Assembly (NCBI RefSeq): GCF_002970975.1
Contig: NZ_PNFA01000013.1
Location: 1 to 64,000 of the forward strand
Direction: 5' to 3'
Origin: Microbacterium halophytorum
GTDB taxonomy: Bacteria > Actinomycetota > Actinomycetes > Actinomycetales > Microbacteriaceae
Length of the DNA stretch: 64,000 nucleotides
The notes under the pieces: model-generated
What the model was told of the DNA's origin: nothing
Seen by the model: the letters and a program-made list of their open reading frames with translations, nothing else
The model's database searches: none
Part shown: positions 9,776-18,990 of the stretch, piece after piece
Position numbering within the stretch: position 1 is the stretch's first letter
How the letters are laid out: the number at the start of each line of letters is the position of its first letter
Program-made: the position numbers and the translations under genes

Positions 9776-10333
9776 GTGGATCTGAGGGACGAACCGTTCG
9801 ACGTCGAGGTCGTCGACACGCAGACGGGGTACACGGGACACGTGTGGGACGTCGTCGAGGACCGCTTCCGGTACGGCGACGCGGAGCTCGTGCGCCACTA
9901 CGTCGACCATCCAGGCGCCGTCGCCGTCGTCGCGATCGACGACGAGCGCCGAGTGCTCCTGCTTCAGCAGTACCGCCACCCGATCCAGGCGCGCGACTGG
10001 GAGATCCCGGCCGGCCTGCGCGACGTCCCCGGCGAGCCGGCCGTCGAGACGGCGAAGCGCGAGCTGGCGGAGGAGGCCGACCTCACGGCGCGCGAGTGGG
10101 AGCCGCTCGGGCGGTTCGCGCTCACTCCGGGCGGCAGCAACGAGCACATCGACGTCTTCCTCGCGACCGGGCTGGCGGCGACCGAGGAGCCGTTCCCCCG
10201 CGACGCCGAGGAGGCGGACATCCGGGTCGAGTGGCTGCCGCTCGATGACGCGCTCGCCGCCGTGCGGGCCGGCCGCTTCGTGAATGCGACGACGGCGCTC
10301 GGTCTGCTGAGCGCCGCCGACCGGCTGCGCTAG
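9776..10333 (+). CDS. NUDIX hydrolase, ADP-ribose pyrophosphatase type
   Basis: The 185-residue protein hydrolyses nucleoside diphosphate sugars such as ADP-ribose. The Nudix box is seen as [20 protein letters not shown] followed by EADL, with the REL..EE metal-binding core. The upstream strand [20 protein letters not shown] is typical of the ADPRase subgroup. GTG at 9776 has a good ribosome binding site. It sits 10 bases before xerD and is probably cotranscribed. The family cannot be narrowed further from the motif alone. Confidence 0.88.
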   Translation: MDLRDEPFDVEVVDTQTGYTGHVWDVVEDRFRYGDAELVRHYVDHPGAVAVVAIDDERRVLLLQQYRHPIQARDWEIPAGLRDVPGEPAVETAKRELAEEADLTAREWEPLGRFALTPGGSNEHIDVFLATGLAATEEPFPRDAEEADIRVEWLPLDDALAAVRAGRFVNATTALGLLSAADRLR

Positions 10334-10343
10334 GGGAGCGCGG

Positions 10344-11246
10344 ATGCGCGTCGAGCGCGCCGTTGACGCCTACCTGCGCCACATCACGATCGAACGGGGG
10401 CTGAGCGCGCACACCGTCGCGGCGTACGAGCGCGACCTCGGCGCCTATGCGGCGTGGCTCGACGGGCACGGCGTCGACGACGCGGCGGCCGTCACTCCCG
10501 AGATCGTCGCGGAGTTCGCCGCCGATCGCGCGAGCGAAGAGCCGCCGCCGGCGCCGTCGTCGCTGGCGCGGCTGCAGTCGTCGGTGCGGGGCCTGCACCG
10601 CTTCCTGGCCAGGGAGGGACTGAGCCCCGACGACCCGACGGGTCGGCTGCGCCCCCCGAAGCAGGCGTCGCCCCTGCCGAAGGCTCTCACGATCGAGCAG
10701 GTCGAGGCGCTCCTGGCCGCGCCGAGCCCGGACGAGCCGATCGGCATCCGGGACCGCGCGCTGCTCGAGCTGCTCTACGCGACCGGAGCGCGCGTATCGG
10801 AGGCGATCGGCCTCGACGTCGACGACGTCGCGCACGGCGACATCATCCGCCTGCGGGGCAAGGGCGACAAGGAGCGCATCGTGCCCGTCGGCTCGTTCGC
10901 CAGGGCGGCCGTCGACGCGTACCTCTCCCGCGTGCGCCCCGCGCTCGCCGCGAAGGGCGCGGCGACGCCGAAACTGTTCCTCGGCGCCAGGGGAGCCCCG
11001 CTCTCGCGGCAGAGCGCCTGGCTCGTCATCCGGGCCGCGGCGGAGCGCGCCCAGCTGAGCGAGGCCGTGTCGCCGCACACGCTGCGCCACTCGTTCGCGA
11101 CGCATCTGCTGGCGGGCGGCGCCGACGTGCGCGTCGTGCAGGAGCTGCTCGGGCACGCGAGCGTTGCGACGACGCAGATCTACACGCACGTGACGGCGGA
11201 CGCGCTGCGTGACATGTACGCCACCGCCCACCCGCGCGCCGTGTAG
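10344..11246 (+). CDS. xerD: Tyrosine recombinase XerD
   Basis: XerD acts with XerC at dif to resolve chromosome dimers. The N-terminal SAM-like domain covers residues 1-90. The catalytic domain contains the first Arg in [17 protein letters not shown], a Lys in [46 protein letters not shown] and the nucleophilic Tyr in QIYTH. The length of 300 residues is normal. Position between the NUDIX gene and parA/scpAB matches other actinobacterial chromosomes and argues against a phage integrase. Confidence 0.94.
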   Translation: MRVERAVDAYLRHITIERGLSAHTVAAYERDLGAYAAWLDGHGVDDAAAVTPEIVAEFAADRASEEPPPAPSSLARLQSSVRGLHRFLAREGLSPDDPTGRLRPPKQASPLPKALTIEQVEALLAAPSPDEPIGIRDRALLELLYATGARVSEAIGLDVDDVAHGDIIRLRGKGDKERIVPVGSFARAAVDAYLSRVRPALAAKGAATPKLFLGARGAPLSRQSAWLVIRAAAERAQLSEAVSPHTLRHSFATHLLAGGADVRVVQELLGHASVATTQIYTHVTADALRDMYATAHPRAV

Positions 11247-11303
11247 GAGCCCCGATGCCGCGCCCCGCCGCGCTCCTGCACCGCCCGAAGGGCCCGCGGC
11301 GTC

Positions 11304-11330
11304 TAGACTCGCGGGGGAACGTCAGGAGGA
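11304..11330 (+). promoter_or_regulatory. parA-scpAB promoter and ribosome binding site
   Basis: A -10 like TAGACT lies at 11304-11309. A strong CAGGAGGA ribosome binding site at 11323-11330 fixes the GTG start at 11337. Confidence 0.5.
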
Positions 11331-11336
11331 TCATCG

Positions 11337-12206
11337 GTGGCTAACCCCCAGAAGCAGAGCGACGAGGTCATTCTCGGCCCGACGGGCCGGCCGTACCGCG
11401 GCTTCCCGACTCCGCCGAAGCTCGATCGCCACGGCCCGGCGCGCATCGTCGCGCTGTGCAACCAGAAGGGCGGCGTCGGCAAGACGACGACGTCGATCAA
11501 CCTCGCGGCGTCGTTCGCGAGTTACGGCCGGAAGGTGCTGGCGGTCGACTTCGACCCGCAGGGCGCGCTCTCGGCCGGCCTCGGCGTCTCGGCCCACGAC
11601 GTGCCCACGATCTACGACCTGCTCGTCGACACCAAGCGCGACCCGCACGACGCGGTCGTGCCGACGGCGACAGAGGGCCTCGACCTGATCCCGGCCAACA
11701 TCGACCTCTCGGCCGCAGAGGTGCATCTCGTCAACGAGGTCGCGCGAGAGATGATCCTCTCGCACGTGCTGCGCAGGCTCGCGCCCGAGTACGACCTCAT
11801 CCTGATCGACTGCCAGCCGTCGCTGGGCCTGCTCACGGTCAACGCGCTCACGGCGGCGCACGGCGTCCTGATCCCGCTCGAGTGCGAGTACTTCGCGCTG
11901 CGCGGCGTCGCCCTGCTCGTCGAGACGATCGAGAAGGTGCAGGACCGGTTGAACCCGTCGCTCGAGCTCGACGGCCTGCTCGCGACGATGTACGACTCGC
12001 GCACGCTGCACTCGCGGGAGGTGCTGGAGCGCATCGTCGAGACGTTCGGCGACAAGGTCTTCGAGACCGTGATCGGGCGTACCGTGAAGTTCCCCGACGC
12101 GAGCGTCTCGGGCGTGCCGATCATCGACTTCGCGCCGGAGCATCCGGCGGCACAGGCGTATCTGCGCCTCGCCCGCGAGCTGGTCGACCGTGGCGCGGTC
12201 GCCTGA
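11337..12206 (+). CDS. ParA/Soj family ATPase
   Basis: This deviant-Walker ATPase has 289 residues. The P-loop is CNQKGGVGKTTTSINLAASF near residues 38-57. VDFDPQGALSAGL and a Walker B-type DLILIDCQPSLGLLT follow. The N-terminal 35 residues (NPQKQSDEVILGPTGRP) are a family-specific extension. There is no parB beside it, and it overlaps scpA by 17 bases. It is therefore the ParA paralogue commonly linked to the condensin genes and probably helps chromosome organisation. It is distinct from the origin-proximal ParA. Confidence 0.9.
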   Translation: MANPQKQSDEVILGPTGRPYRGFPTPPKLDRHGPARIVALCNQKGGVGKTTTSINLAASFASYGRKVLAVDFDPQGALSAGLGVSAHDVPTIYDLLVDTKRDPHDAVVPTATEGLDLIPANIDLSAAEVHLVNEVAREMILSHVLRRLAPEYDLILIDCQPSLGLLTVNALTAAHGVLIPLECEYFALRGVALLVETIEKVQDRLNPSLELDGLLATMYDSRTLHSREVLERIVETFGDKVFETVIGRTVKFPDASVSGVPIIDFAPEHPAAQAYLRLARELVDRGAVA

Positions 12207-13032
12207 GCCGACCGAGGCTCAGTTCCCGGATGAGGCGGCCGAGGCCGGCGCATCCGGATTCCGGGTGTCGCTGGCGAACTTCGACGGCCCGTTCGACCTG
12301 CTGCTGCAGCTGATCTCGAAGCACGAGATGGACGTGACCGAGATCGCGCTCAGCCGCGTGACCGACGAGTTCATCAGCTTCCTCGCCGGTGCCGAGACGG
12401 GGGAGGAGCTCGACCGCGCCAGCGAGTTCCTCGTCGTCGCCGTCACGCTCCTCGACATGAAGGTCGCGGGGCTCCTGCCGCAGGGCGAGCTCGTCGATGC
12501 CGAGGCCGTCGCGGCGCTCGAGGCGCGCGACCTGCTCTTCGCCCGCCTGCTGCAGTACAGGGCGTTCAAGGAAGCGGCCGCGTGGTTCGCCGAGCGCCTG
12601 GGGCAGGAGGCGACGCGTCATACGCGCCAGGTGCCGATCGAGGAGAAGCACCGCGCCCGCACGCCCGAGCTGAAGTGGACCCTCAGCCTCGACGAGTTCG
12701 CGGCGCTCGCGATGCTGGCGTTCGCGCCGAAGGAGCTGCCTGGCGTCGGGCTCGACCACCTGCACGCGCCGGCCGTGAGCATCAGGGAACAGGCGGCGGT
12801 CGTCGTGTCGACGCTGCGGTCGGCCGGCACCCTGTCGTTCCGCGAGCTGATCGCGGGCGAGGGCGAGGTCGGCGTCGTCGTCGCCCGCTTCATCGCCGTG
12901 CTCGAGCTGTACCGGCACGCGGCGCTCACGTTCGAACAGCTCGAGCCGCTCGGCGACCTCACGCTGACCTGGACGGCCGAGGACTGGTCCGATGAAACGC
13001 TGGCATCCCTGGGGGCCGAGTATGACAGATGA
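12190..13032 (+). CDS. scpA: Segregation and condensation protein A
   Basis: ScpA is the kleisin that bridges the two SMC heads of bacterial condensin. The N-terminal block is FDGPFDLLLQLISKHEMDVT near residues 34-53. ALSRVTDEFISFL and the LVVAVTLLDMKVAGLLP helix follow. The C-terminal winged-helix part ends near 275. GTG 12190 overlaps parA, and its own stop overlaps scpB, so the three genes are translated as a unit. The 280-residue length is normal. Confidence 0.94.
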   Translation: MARSPEPTEAQFPDEAAEAGASGFRVSLANFDGPFDLLLQLISKHEMDVTEIALSRVTDEFISFLAGAETGEELDRASEFLVVAVTLLDMKVAGLLPQGELVDAEAVAALEARDLLFARLLQYRAFKEAAAWFAERLGQEATRHTRQVPIEEKHRARTPELKWTLSLDEFAALAMLAFAPKELPGVGLDHLHAPAVSIREQAAVVVSTLRSAGTLSFRELIAGEGEVGVVVARFIAVLELYRHAALTFEQLEPLGDLTLTWTAEDWSDETLASLGAEYDR

Positions 13033-13642
13033 GACGCAGGCGCCGGATCGGTCGGGCGCAGGCAGCGACGGCGCCGGGCAGGCCGCGCCAGAGCCGAGCG
13101 TCGCGCAGCGGCTCGAGGCGATCCTGATCGTCGCCGACGAGCCGATCGGGCTCGTGTCGCTCGCCACGGCGGTCGGCGCGCCCGTGCCCGCCGTGCGGCA
13201 GGCGCTGAGTGCGCTCGTCGAGGACTACGACGGTGAGGCGGGCGGGCCGCGGCGCGGCTTCGAGCTGCGCGAGGTCGGCGGCGGGTGGCGCATCTACGTG
13301 CGGGGCGAGCTCGACGGGCTCGTGGCCGACTACGTCGGGGCACAGGCCCCGGCGCGGCTGTCGAAGGCGGCGCTGGAGACGCTGGCAGTGATCGCGTACA
13401 AGCAGCCGGTCTCGCGCTCGCAGGTGGCGGCCATCCGGGCCGTGAACGTCGACGGCGTCGTGCGGACGCTCCTGGCGCGCGGCCTCATCACCGAGCAGTT
13501 CGCCGACCCCGAGACGGGCGCGCTGAACTATGGCACGACCGACTTGTTGCTGCAGCAGCTCGGCATCAACTCGCTCGACGAGCTCCCGCCGATCTCCCCG
13601 CTCCTCGAGGACGGAGCGGACGGCTTCCCCGACTTCTCCTGA
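13022..13642 (+). CDS. scpB: Segregation and condensation protein B
   Basis: ScpB carries two winged-helix domains that bind ScpA and control the SMC ring. Visible blocks are EAILIVADEPIGLVSLATAV near residues 32-51, GGGWRIYVRGE near 82 and LSKAALETLAVIAYKQPVSR near 110-129, which is highly conserved. LLARGLITEQFADPETGALN leads to the C-terminus. ATG 13022 gives 206 residues and an 11-base overlap with scpA. A start at 12992 would add residues inside scpA with no support. Confidence 0.94.
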   Translation: MTDETQAPDRSGAGSDGAGQAAPEPSVAQRLEAILIVADEPIGLVSLATAVGAPVPAVRQALSALVEDYDGEAGGPRRGFELREVGGGWRIYVRGELDGLVADYVGAQAPARLSKAALETLAVIAYKQPVSRSQVAAIRAVNVDGVVRTLLARGLITEQFADPETGALNYGTTDLLLQQLGINSLDELPPISPLLEDGADGFPDFS

Positions 13643-13649
13643 CCCCGGT

Positions 13650-13715
13650 AACTCTTCATTTCTGGCACATCTCCGGTGGTGTGCTCGCCCGGAGATGTGC
13701 CAGAAATGAAGAGTT
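13650..13715. repeat. Perfect 27-bp inverted repeat between scpB and rluB
   Basis: The arms are 13650-13676 and 13689-13715, joined by a 12-base loop. The left arm starts AACTCTTCATTTCTGGCACA and ends TCTCCGG. The arms are A+T-richer than the flanking genes and no T tract follows. It could be a terminator-like stem, a miniature mobile repeat or a protein-binding site. Confidence 0.85.
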
Positions 13716-13743
13716 GCGGGCGCGGGGAGAGGGCGCCGGCTGA

Positions 13744-13755
13744 GAGAATGTCCGG
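13744..13755 (+). promoter_or_regulatory. Leaderless -10 box for the pseudouridine synthase gene
   Basis: GAGAAT at 13744-13749 lies exactly six bases before ATG 13756. The first base departs from the TA consensus. Confidence 0.4.
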
Positions 13756-14550
13756 ATGGAGAACAGCTCAGCGCCGGAGGGCGTGCGCCTGCAGAAGGTC
13801 ATGGCGAACGCGGGGGTCGCCTCGCGCCGCGCATCCGAGGACCTCATCGCGGCGGGGCGCGTGCGCGTGAACGGCGTCGTCGTGGCGGAGCTCGGCCGGC
13901 GCATCGACCCGGAGACCGACCTCGTCGACGTCGACGGGCAGGCGGTCCAGCTCGACACCTCCAAGCGCTACATCATGCTGAACAAGCCGACGGGCGTCGT
14001 CAGCTCGATGAAGGACGACCGCGGGCGGCCCGACCTGCGCCGGTACGCCGAGGAATGGGAGGAGCGGCTCTTCAACGTCGGCCGCCTCGACTACGAGACC
14101 TCGGGACTCCTGGTGCTGACGAACGACGGCGAGCTGGCCCAGGTGCTCGCGCATCCGAAGCACGGCGTCACGAAGGTGTACATCGCGAAGGTGCGCGGCA
14201 CGGTATCGCCGCAGACCATCGCGAAGCTCACGCGCGGCGTCGCGCTCGACGACGGGCCCATCGCGGCCGATAAGGCGCGGCTGCTCGACAGTTCGCGCGG
14301 CACGAGCCTCGTCGAGCTCACGCTGCACTCCGGCCGCAACCGGATCGTGCGCCGGATGATGGCGGAGGTCGGCCACCCCGTTCTCGAGCTCGTGCGCAGG
14401 CAGTTCGGCCCGCTCCACCTCGGCACGCTCCCAGCGGGCGAGGCCAGGGAACTGACTAAGGTGGAACGGGGCGCGCTGCTCACGCTGTCGCGCGACGAGA
14501 CGGGCGCTTCCCAGCCCGAGACCGCAGAACCGAGGGGCCCCCGTGACTGA
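13756..14550 (+). CDS. rluB: RluB-type rRNA pseudouridine synthase
   Basis: The enzyme isomerises uridine to pseudouridine in 23S rRNA. The N-terminal S4 domain is VRLQKVMANAGVASRRASED at residues 7-26. The catalytic region has YIMLNKPTGVVSSMKDDRGR near 73-92 and NVGRLDYETSGLLVLTNDGE near 109-128, with the active-site Asp in RLDYET. At 264 residues it fits the RluB/RsuA family. It overlaps tyrA by 8 bases. RsuA (16S) specificity cannot be fully excluded. Confidence 0.9.
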   Translation: MENSSAPEGVRLQKVMANAGVASRRASEDLIAAGRVRVNGVVVAELGRRIDPETDLVDVDGQAVQLDTSKRYIMLNKPTGVVSSMKDDRGRPDLRRYAEEWEERLFNVGRLDYETSGLLVLTNDGELAQVLAHPKHGVTKVYIAKVRGTVSPQTIAKLTRGVALDDGPIAADKARLLDSSRGTSLVELTLHSGRNRIVRRMMAEVGHPVLELVRRQFGPLHLGTLPAGEARELTKVERGALLTLSRDETGASQPETAEPRGPRD

Positions 14551-15673
14551 TCCGACCGCCGCTCGCGCCGCCGTGCCCGGCCGCGCCGTGCGCACGTCGG
14601 GCACCGTGCGGGTCGTCGGCGCCGGCCTGCTCGGCGCGAGCGTCGGCCATGCCCTGAGCCGAGCGGGCGTCGACGTCGCGCTCGCGGACACGTCGCCGGC
14701 GCAGCTGCGCCTCGCGATCGACTACGGCGCGGGCCGCGCCGCGGCCGACGGCGACCGGCCCTCGCTCGTCGTGGTCTGCGTGCCGCCCGACGTCGTCGCC
14801 GACGTCGTCGAAGCCGAGCTGAAGGCGTTCCCGGCTGCGGTCGTCACCGACGTCGCCTCCGTCAAGCTCGCGCCGCTCGTGGAGCTGCGCTCGCGCGGCG
14901 CCGACCTGACCCGCTACATCGGTTCGCACCCCATGGCGGGCCGCGAACGCGGTGGAGCGATCTCCGCACGCAGCGATATCTTCGCGGGGCGCCCGTGGGT
15001 GATCTGCCGCGACGGCGAGACCCGTCCCAGCGACCTCGCACTCGTCGAGGCACTCGCCCTCGACGTCGGCGCCGTGCCGATCGAGATGAGCCCCGAGGAG
15101 CACGACGGCTCGGTCGCGCTCGTCTCCCACCTGCCGCAGGTCGTCGCCTCGCTGCTGGCCGCCCGCCTCGCGGACGCCCCGGAGTATGCTCTGGGCCTCG
15201 CGGGCCAGGGCGTGCGCGACACGACGCGCATCGCGCACTCGGCCCCCGAGCTGTGGGTGCAGATCCTCGAGGCCAACGCGCCGGCGGTCGTGGCGGGGCT
15301 CGATGCGCTCGCCGCAGACCTGGCGGGCCTCGCCGACGCCCTGCGCGAGACCGAGCGCCCCGGGGCCAGGCGCGAGATCGCCGAGACCATCCGCCGGGGC
15401 AACGTCGGGGTCGAGCGGCTGCCGGGCAAGCACGGGCAGCGCCGCGAGTTCGTCTCGTTCGTCGTCATGGTCGACGACGTCGCCGGTCAGCTCGGTCGCC
15501 TGTTCGGCGACCTGGGCGAGCTGGGTGTGAACGTGGAGGACCTACGCCTCGAGCACTCGCCGGGAGCCCCGCTGGGCCTCGCCGAGATCGCCGTCGACAA
15601 GGGAACGCTCGAGGCCGCCGTCCGCGGCCTCGAGGGCCGCGGCTGGAGGATTGCGAGCACAGATGACGAATGA
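14543..15673 (+). CDS. tyrA: Prephenate dehydrogenase with C-terminal ACT domain
   Basis: TyrA converts prephenate to 4-hydroxyphenylpyruvate in tyrosine synthesis, using NAD(P). The Rossmann start is VRVVGAGLLGASVGHALSRA at residues 23-42. The catalytic region contains TDVASVKLAPL, YIGSHPMAGRERGG and EHDGSVALVSHLPQ. Residues about 305-376 (EFVSFVVMVDDVAGQLGRLF) look like an ACT domain that would bind tyrosine and give feedback inhibition. GTG 14543 overlaps rluB, and the stop overlaps cmk. Confidence 0.92.
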   Translation: MTDPTAARAAVPGRAVRTSGTVRVVGAGLLGASVGHALSRAGVDVALADTSPAQLRLAIDYGAGRAAADGDRPSLVVVCVPPDVVADVVEAELKAFPAAVVTDVASVKLAPLVELRSRGADLTRYIGSHPMAGRERGGAISARSDIFAGRPWVICRDGETRPSDLALVEALALDVGAVPIEMSPEEHDGSVALVSHLPQVVASLLAARLADAPEYALGLAGQGVRDTTRIAHSAPELWVQILEANAPAVVAGLDALAADLAGLADALRETERPGARREIAETIRRGNVGVERLPGKHGQRREFVSFVVMVDDVAGQLGRLFGDLGELGVNVEDLRLEHSPGAPLGLAEIAVDKGTLEAAVRGLEGRGWRIASTDDE

Positions 15674-16358
15674 TGCGTTCGGCGGCGTGACGGTCGTCGC
15701 GATCGACGGCCCGGCGGGCAGCGGCAAGTCCAGCGTCTCCAAGGAGATCGCCAGGCGCCTCGGCTTCGGCTACCTCGATACAGGCGCCGCCTACCGTGCG
15801 CTGTCGTGGCACGTGCTGGCGTCCGGCGCAGAGACGACCGACGAGGTCGCCGTGCTCTCGGCGCTCGACGGGTTCGACCTGCGCCAGGGCCTCGACCCGG
15901 ATGAGCGCGCGGTCGCTGTCGGCGGCACCGACGTGACCGACGCCATCCGGACGGCCGAGGTCACCGCGGCGATCGCGGGCTTCACCAAGGTGCAGGCGGT
16001 GCGCGACCGACTCAACGACGGCTTCCGCCGCAAGGCCCGCGAATCGGGCCTGCCCGGCGTCGTCATCGAGGGGCGCGACATCACCTCGGTCGTCGCGCCG
16101 GACGCACCGGTGCGCATCCTGCTCACGGCGAGCGAGCGCGTGCGCGCCGAGCGCCGCGGCCTCGAGATCTCGGCCGACGCGACCGACGTCGCCGCGGCGA
16201 TCAGCAAGCGCGACGCGAGCGACGCGCACACACTCTCCCTCGCGCAGGGCGACCAGGGAGTCGACGTCGTCGACACCACGGAGCTCGATTTCGAGCAGTC
16301 GGTCGCCGCCGTGCGAGACGTGATCGAACGACGAACGGGAGGCCGAGATGGCCGATAA
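15663..16358 (+). CDS. cmk: Cytidylate kinase
   Basis: Cmk phosphorylates CMP and dCMP. The P-loop is [20 protein letters not shown] near residues 12-31. [17 protein letters not shown] and [20 protein letters not shown] follow, with the LID-like [17 protein letters not shown] 15663 gives 231 residues and overlaps tyrA. The stop overlaps der by 11 bases. The tyrA-cmk-der cluster is common in Actinobacteria. Confidence 0.94.
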   Translation: MTNDAFGGVTVVAIDGPAGSGKSSVSKEIARRLGFGYLDTGAAYRALSWHVLASGAETTDEVAVLSALDGFDLRQGLDPDERAVAVGGTDVTDAIRTAEVTAAIAGFTKVQAVRDRLNDGFRRKARESGLPGVVIEGRDITSVVAPDAPVRILLTASERVRAERRGLEISADATDVAAAISKRDASDAHTLSLAQGDQGVDVVDTTELDFEQSVAAVRDVIERRTGGRDGR

Positions 16359-17874
16359 CGAGGAGTACGCCGGCGGCGAGGACCACCTCGCCGAGCGCCT
16401 GGCGGAGCTCGACGACGACCTGATCGAGGCGCGCAGCGAATCGCTGCGCCAGAGCCTCGGCGACTACGAGCTCGACGAGGAGGACGCCGAGCTCATCGCG
16501 GGCGTCCGCATCGACGAGCTCGGAATGGAGTATTCGCCCGCGCTGCCCGTCGTGGCGATCGTCGGCCGCCCGAACGTGGGCAAGTCGGCGCTCGTGAACC
16601 GCATCCTGGGCCGCCGCGAGGCGGTCGTGCAGGACGAGCCGGGCGTGACCCGCGACCGCGTCACCTACAAGGCCGAGTGGAACGATCGCCGGTTCTCGCT
16701 CGTTGACACGGGCGGCTGGGAGCCCGACGCCCGCGGCATCGACAAGTCCGTCGCGTCGCAGAGCGAGATCGCGATCGATCTCTCCGACGTCATCCTGTTC
16801 GTCGTCGACGCCATCACGGGCGCCACGGCGACGGACGAGCGCGTCGTGCGCCTGCTGCGCAAGTCGGGCAAGCCCGTCTTCCTGATCGCGAACAAGATCG
16901 ACGACTCGTCGCACGAACCGGAGGCCGCCGCACTCTGGAACCTCGGCCTCGGCGAGCCGTGGCCCGTCTCGGCGATCCACGGCCGCGGTGTCGCCGACCT
17001 GCTCGACGCCGTCATCGCGAAGATGCCGGATGTCTCGGCGGTCGCGAAGGAGGAGATCGGCGGGCCCCGCCGCGTCGCGATCCTGGGGCGCCCGAACGTC
17101 GGCAAGTCGTCGCTGCTGAACAAGGCCGCCGGCGAGCAGCGCGTCGTCGTGGACGACCTCGCGGGCACGACCCGCGACCCCGTCGACGAGATCGTCGAGA
17201 TGGGCGGCAAGCCGTGGCGCCTCGTCGACACGGCAGGCATTCGCCGCCGCGTGCACATGCACCAGGGCGCCGACTTCTACGCGTCGCTGCGCACCTCCGC
17301 GGCGCTCGAGAAGGCAGAGGTCGCCGTCGTCGTGCTCGACGTCTCCGAGCCGGTCAGCGAGCAGGACATCCGGATCATCGAGCTCGTGCTCGAGTCGGGC
17401 CGCGCGCTCGTGCTGGCATTCAACAAGTGGGACCTCCTCGACACCGAGGAGGCGGAGCGCAACGAGCGTCGCCGGTTCCTGGAGCGTGAGATCGAGAAGG
17501 ACCTCGCGCACGTCGCGTGGGCCCCGCGCGTGAACATCTCGGCCAAGACGGGCCGCCGACTCGACAGGCTCGTGCCAGCGCTCGAGACGGCGCTCGAGAG
17601 CTGGGACCGCCGCATCCCGACCGGCAAGTTCAACGCCTTCCTCTCGGAGCTCGTCGCCGAGCACCCGCACCCGCTGCGGGGCGGCAAGCAGCCGCGCATC
17701 CTGTTCGGCACGCAGTCGAGCTCCCGCCCGCCGACGTTCGTGCTGTTCACGACGGGCTTCCTCGACCCCGGGTATCGGCGCTTCATCCAGCGCAGGCTCC
17801 GCGAGCTCTACGACTTCGAGGGCACCCCGATCGTGACGACCATGCGCATCCGCGAGAAGCGCCAGCGCAAGTAG
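16348..17874 (+). CDS. der: Ribosome biogenesis GTPase Der (EngA)
   Basis: Der has two tandem GTPase domains and a KH-like C-terminus and assists 50S assembly. The first G1 is [18 protein letters not shown] near residues 72-89, with [10 protein letters not shown] and NKID. The second is [18 protein letters not shown] near 249-266, with [10 protein letters not shown] and NKWD. The C-terminal KH region ends KRQRK. A 60-residue acidic N-terminal extension ([20 protein letters not shown]) precedes the core, as in other actinobacterial Der proteins. Confidence 0.96.
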   Translation: MADNEEYAGGEDHLAERLAELDDDLIEARSESLRQSLGDYELDEEDAELIAGVRIDELGMEYSPALPVVAIVGRPNVGKSALVNRILGRREAVVQDEPGVTRDRVTYKAEWNDRRFSLVDTGGWEPDARGIDKSVASQSEIAIDLSDVILFVVDAITGATATDERVVRLLRKSGKPVFLIANKIDDSSHEPEAAALWNLGLGEPWPVSAIHGRGVADLLDAVIAKMPDVSAVAKEEIGGPRRVAILGRPNVGKSSLLNKAAGEQRVVVDDLAGTTRDPVDEIVEMGGKPWRLVDTAGIRRRVHMHQGADFYASLRTSAALEKAEVAVVVLDVSEPVSEQDIRIIELVLESGRALVLAFNKWDLLDTEEAERNERRRFLEREIEKDLAHVAWAPRVNISAKTGRRLDRLVPALETALESWDRRIPTGKFNAFLSELVAEHPHPLRGGKQPRILFGTQSSSRPPTFVLFTTGFLDPGYRRFIQRRLRELYDFEGTPIVTTMRIREKRQRK

Positions 17875-17962
17875 CCGCGCCCCGCGGCGTCACTGGGTGC
17901 GCGCCGGTTCCGCGCTTGTGAAACCGTGCTGCGCGTCGGATGAAGGCAGGGGTCCGGCGCGG

Positions 17963-17975
17963 TAGCGTGGGGGAG
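17963..17975 (+). promoter_or_regulatory. Leaderless -10 box for the Nudix-NYN gene
   Basis: TAGCGT at 17963-17968 lies seven bases before ATG 17976. The spacer GGGGGAG could also act as a very close ribosome binding site. Confidence 0.5.
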
Positions 17976-18839
17976 ATGAGCCACCGACCGAACTCCGGCG
18001 ACGCCTGGGTCGAGGCGCCCACGGGGGAGCGGTACTGGGGGCGGTTCGGCGCGGCCGGGCTGCTCGCGCTCGACGCCGACCGAGGCGTGCTGCTGCAGCA
18101 CCGCGTGGGGTGGAGCCATTTCGGCGGCACCTGGGCGTTGCCGGGAGGCGCCCTGCACGCCGGCGAGCGGCCCGTCGCCGGCGCCATGCGCGAGGCCCAG
18201 GAGGAAGCGGGGGTCCCGGATGCGGCCGTCGCGCCGCGCTTCCTGCACGTCTACGACGCGGGCGTCTGGCGGTACACGACGGTCGCGGCCGACGTCGCCG
18301 ATCCCTTCGAACCGACGATCAGCGACCCCGAGTCGCTCGAGCTGGCGTGGGTGCCCGTCGACGACATCGCGGGCTACGACCTGCACCCCTCGTTCGGGAC
18401 CGCGTGGCCGTCGCTGCGCGACGCGCTCGGCGTGCGGCCCTCGCTGCTCGTCGACGCGGCGAACGTCGTCGGGTCTGTGCCCGACGGATGGTGGCGCGAC
18501 AGGGCCGGAGCGGTCGCGCGGCTCCGGTCGGCGCTCGAAACGCTGGCATCCGAGGGTCTGCCCGCCGGAGACCTCGGCCTGACGCACGACCACTGGTTCC
18601 CGGAGATCGAGATGGTCGTCGAGGGCGCCGCCCGTTCGATGCCCGACCGCGCGGGCCGGGTGCGGGTCGCGCATGCGGCGGCCTCCGGGGACGACGAGCT
18701 CGTCGCGCGCGCGACCGCGCTGGCATCCGCGGGGCGCGCCGTCACGGCCGTGACGAGCGACCGCGAGCTCCGCGGCCGGCTCGAGCGCGCGGGCGCCGCG
18801 GTGCGCGGCGTCCGGTGGCTGCGCGCACGGTTGGAGTAG
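17976..18839 (+). CDS. Nudix hydrolase fused to an NYN/PIN-like domain
   Basis: The 287-residue protein joins two domains. Residues about 20-145 are a Nudix domain with the box GGALHAGERPVAGAMREAQE followed by EAG. Residues about 155-287 resemble an NYN (PIN-like) ribonuclease domain, seen as SLLVDAANVVGSVPDGWWRD with the first acidic residue, a GDDELV acidic pair and VTSDRELRGRLERAGAAVRG. The architecture suggests a nucleotide- or cap-processing function coupled to RNA cleavage. That is inference from the domains. ATG 17976 fits the leaderless -10 box. It stands alone after der. Confidence 0.8.
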   Translation: MSHRPNSGDAWVEAPTGERYWGRFGAAGLLALDADRGVLLQHRVGWSHFGGTWALPGGALHAGERPVAGAMREAQEEAGVPDAAVAPRFLHVYDAGVWRYTTVAADVADPFEPTISDPESLELAWVPVDDIAGYDLHPSFGTAWPSLRDALGVRPSLLVDAANVVGSVPDGWWRDRAGAVARLRSALETLASEGLPAGDLGLTHDHWFPEIEMVVEGAARSMPDRAGRVRVAHAAASGDDELVARATALASAGRAVTAVTSDRELRGRLERAGAAVRGVRWLRARLE

Positions 18840-18990
18840 TCAGGGGCTCACCGACTTCGCATTTTCGTGGTGCAGGGTGGGTGGGGCGCGGCCGTGACGG
18901 TCGGGGTTCCCGGGGCGTCGCCGGGTGCCGTGCGGCCGCGGTCCCCGGCGCTCCTGCGACGACCCGGCCGTGCCGGCGGAAGGCTCCGAG

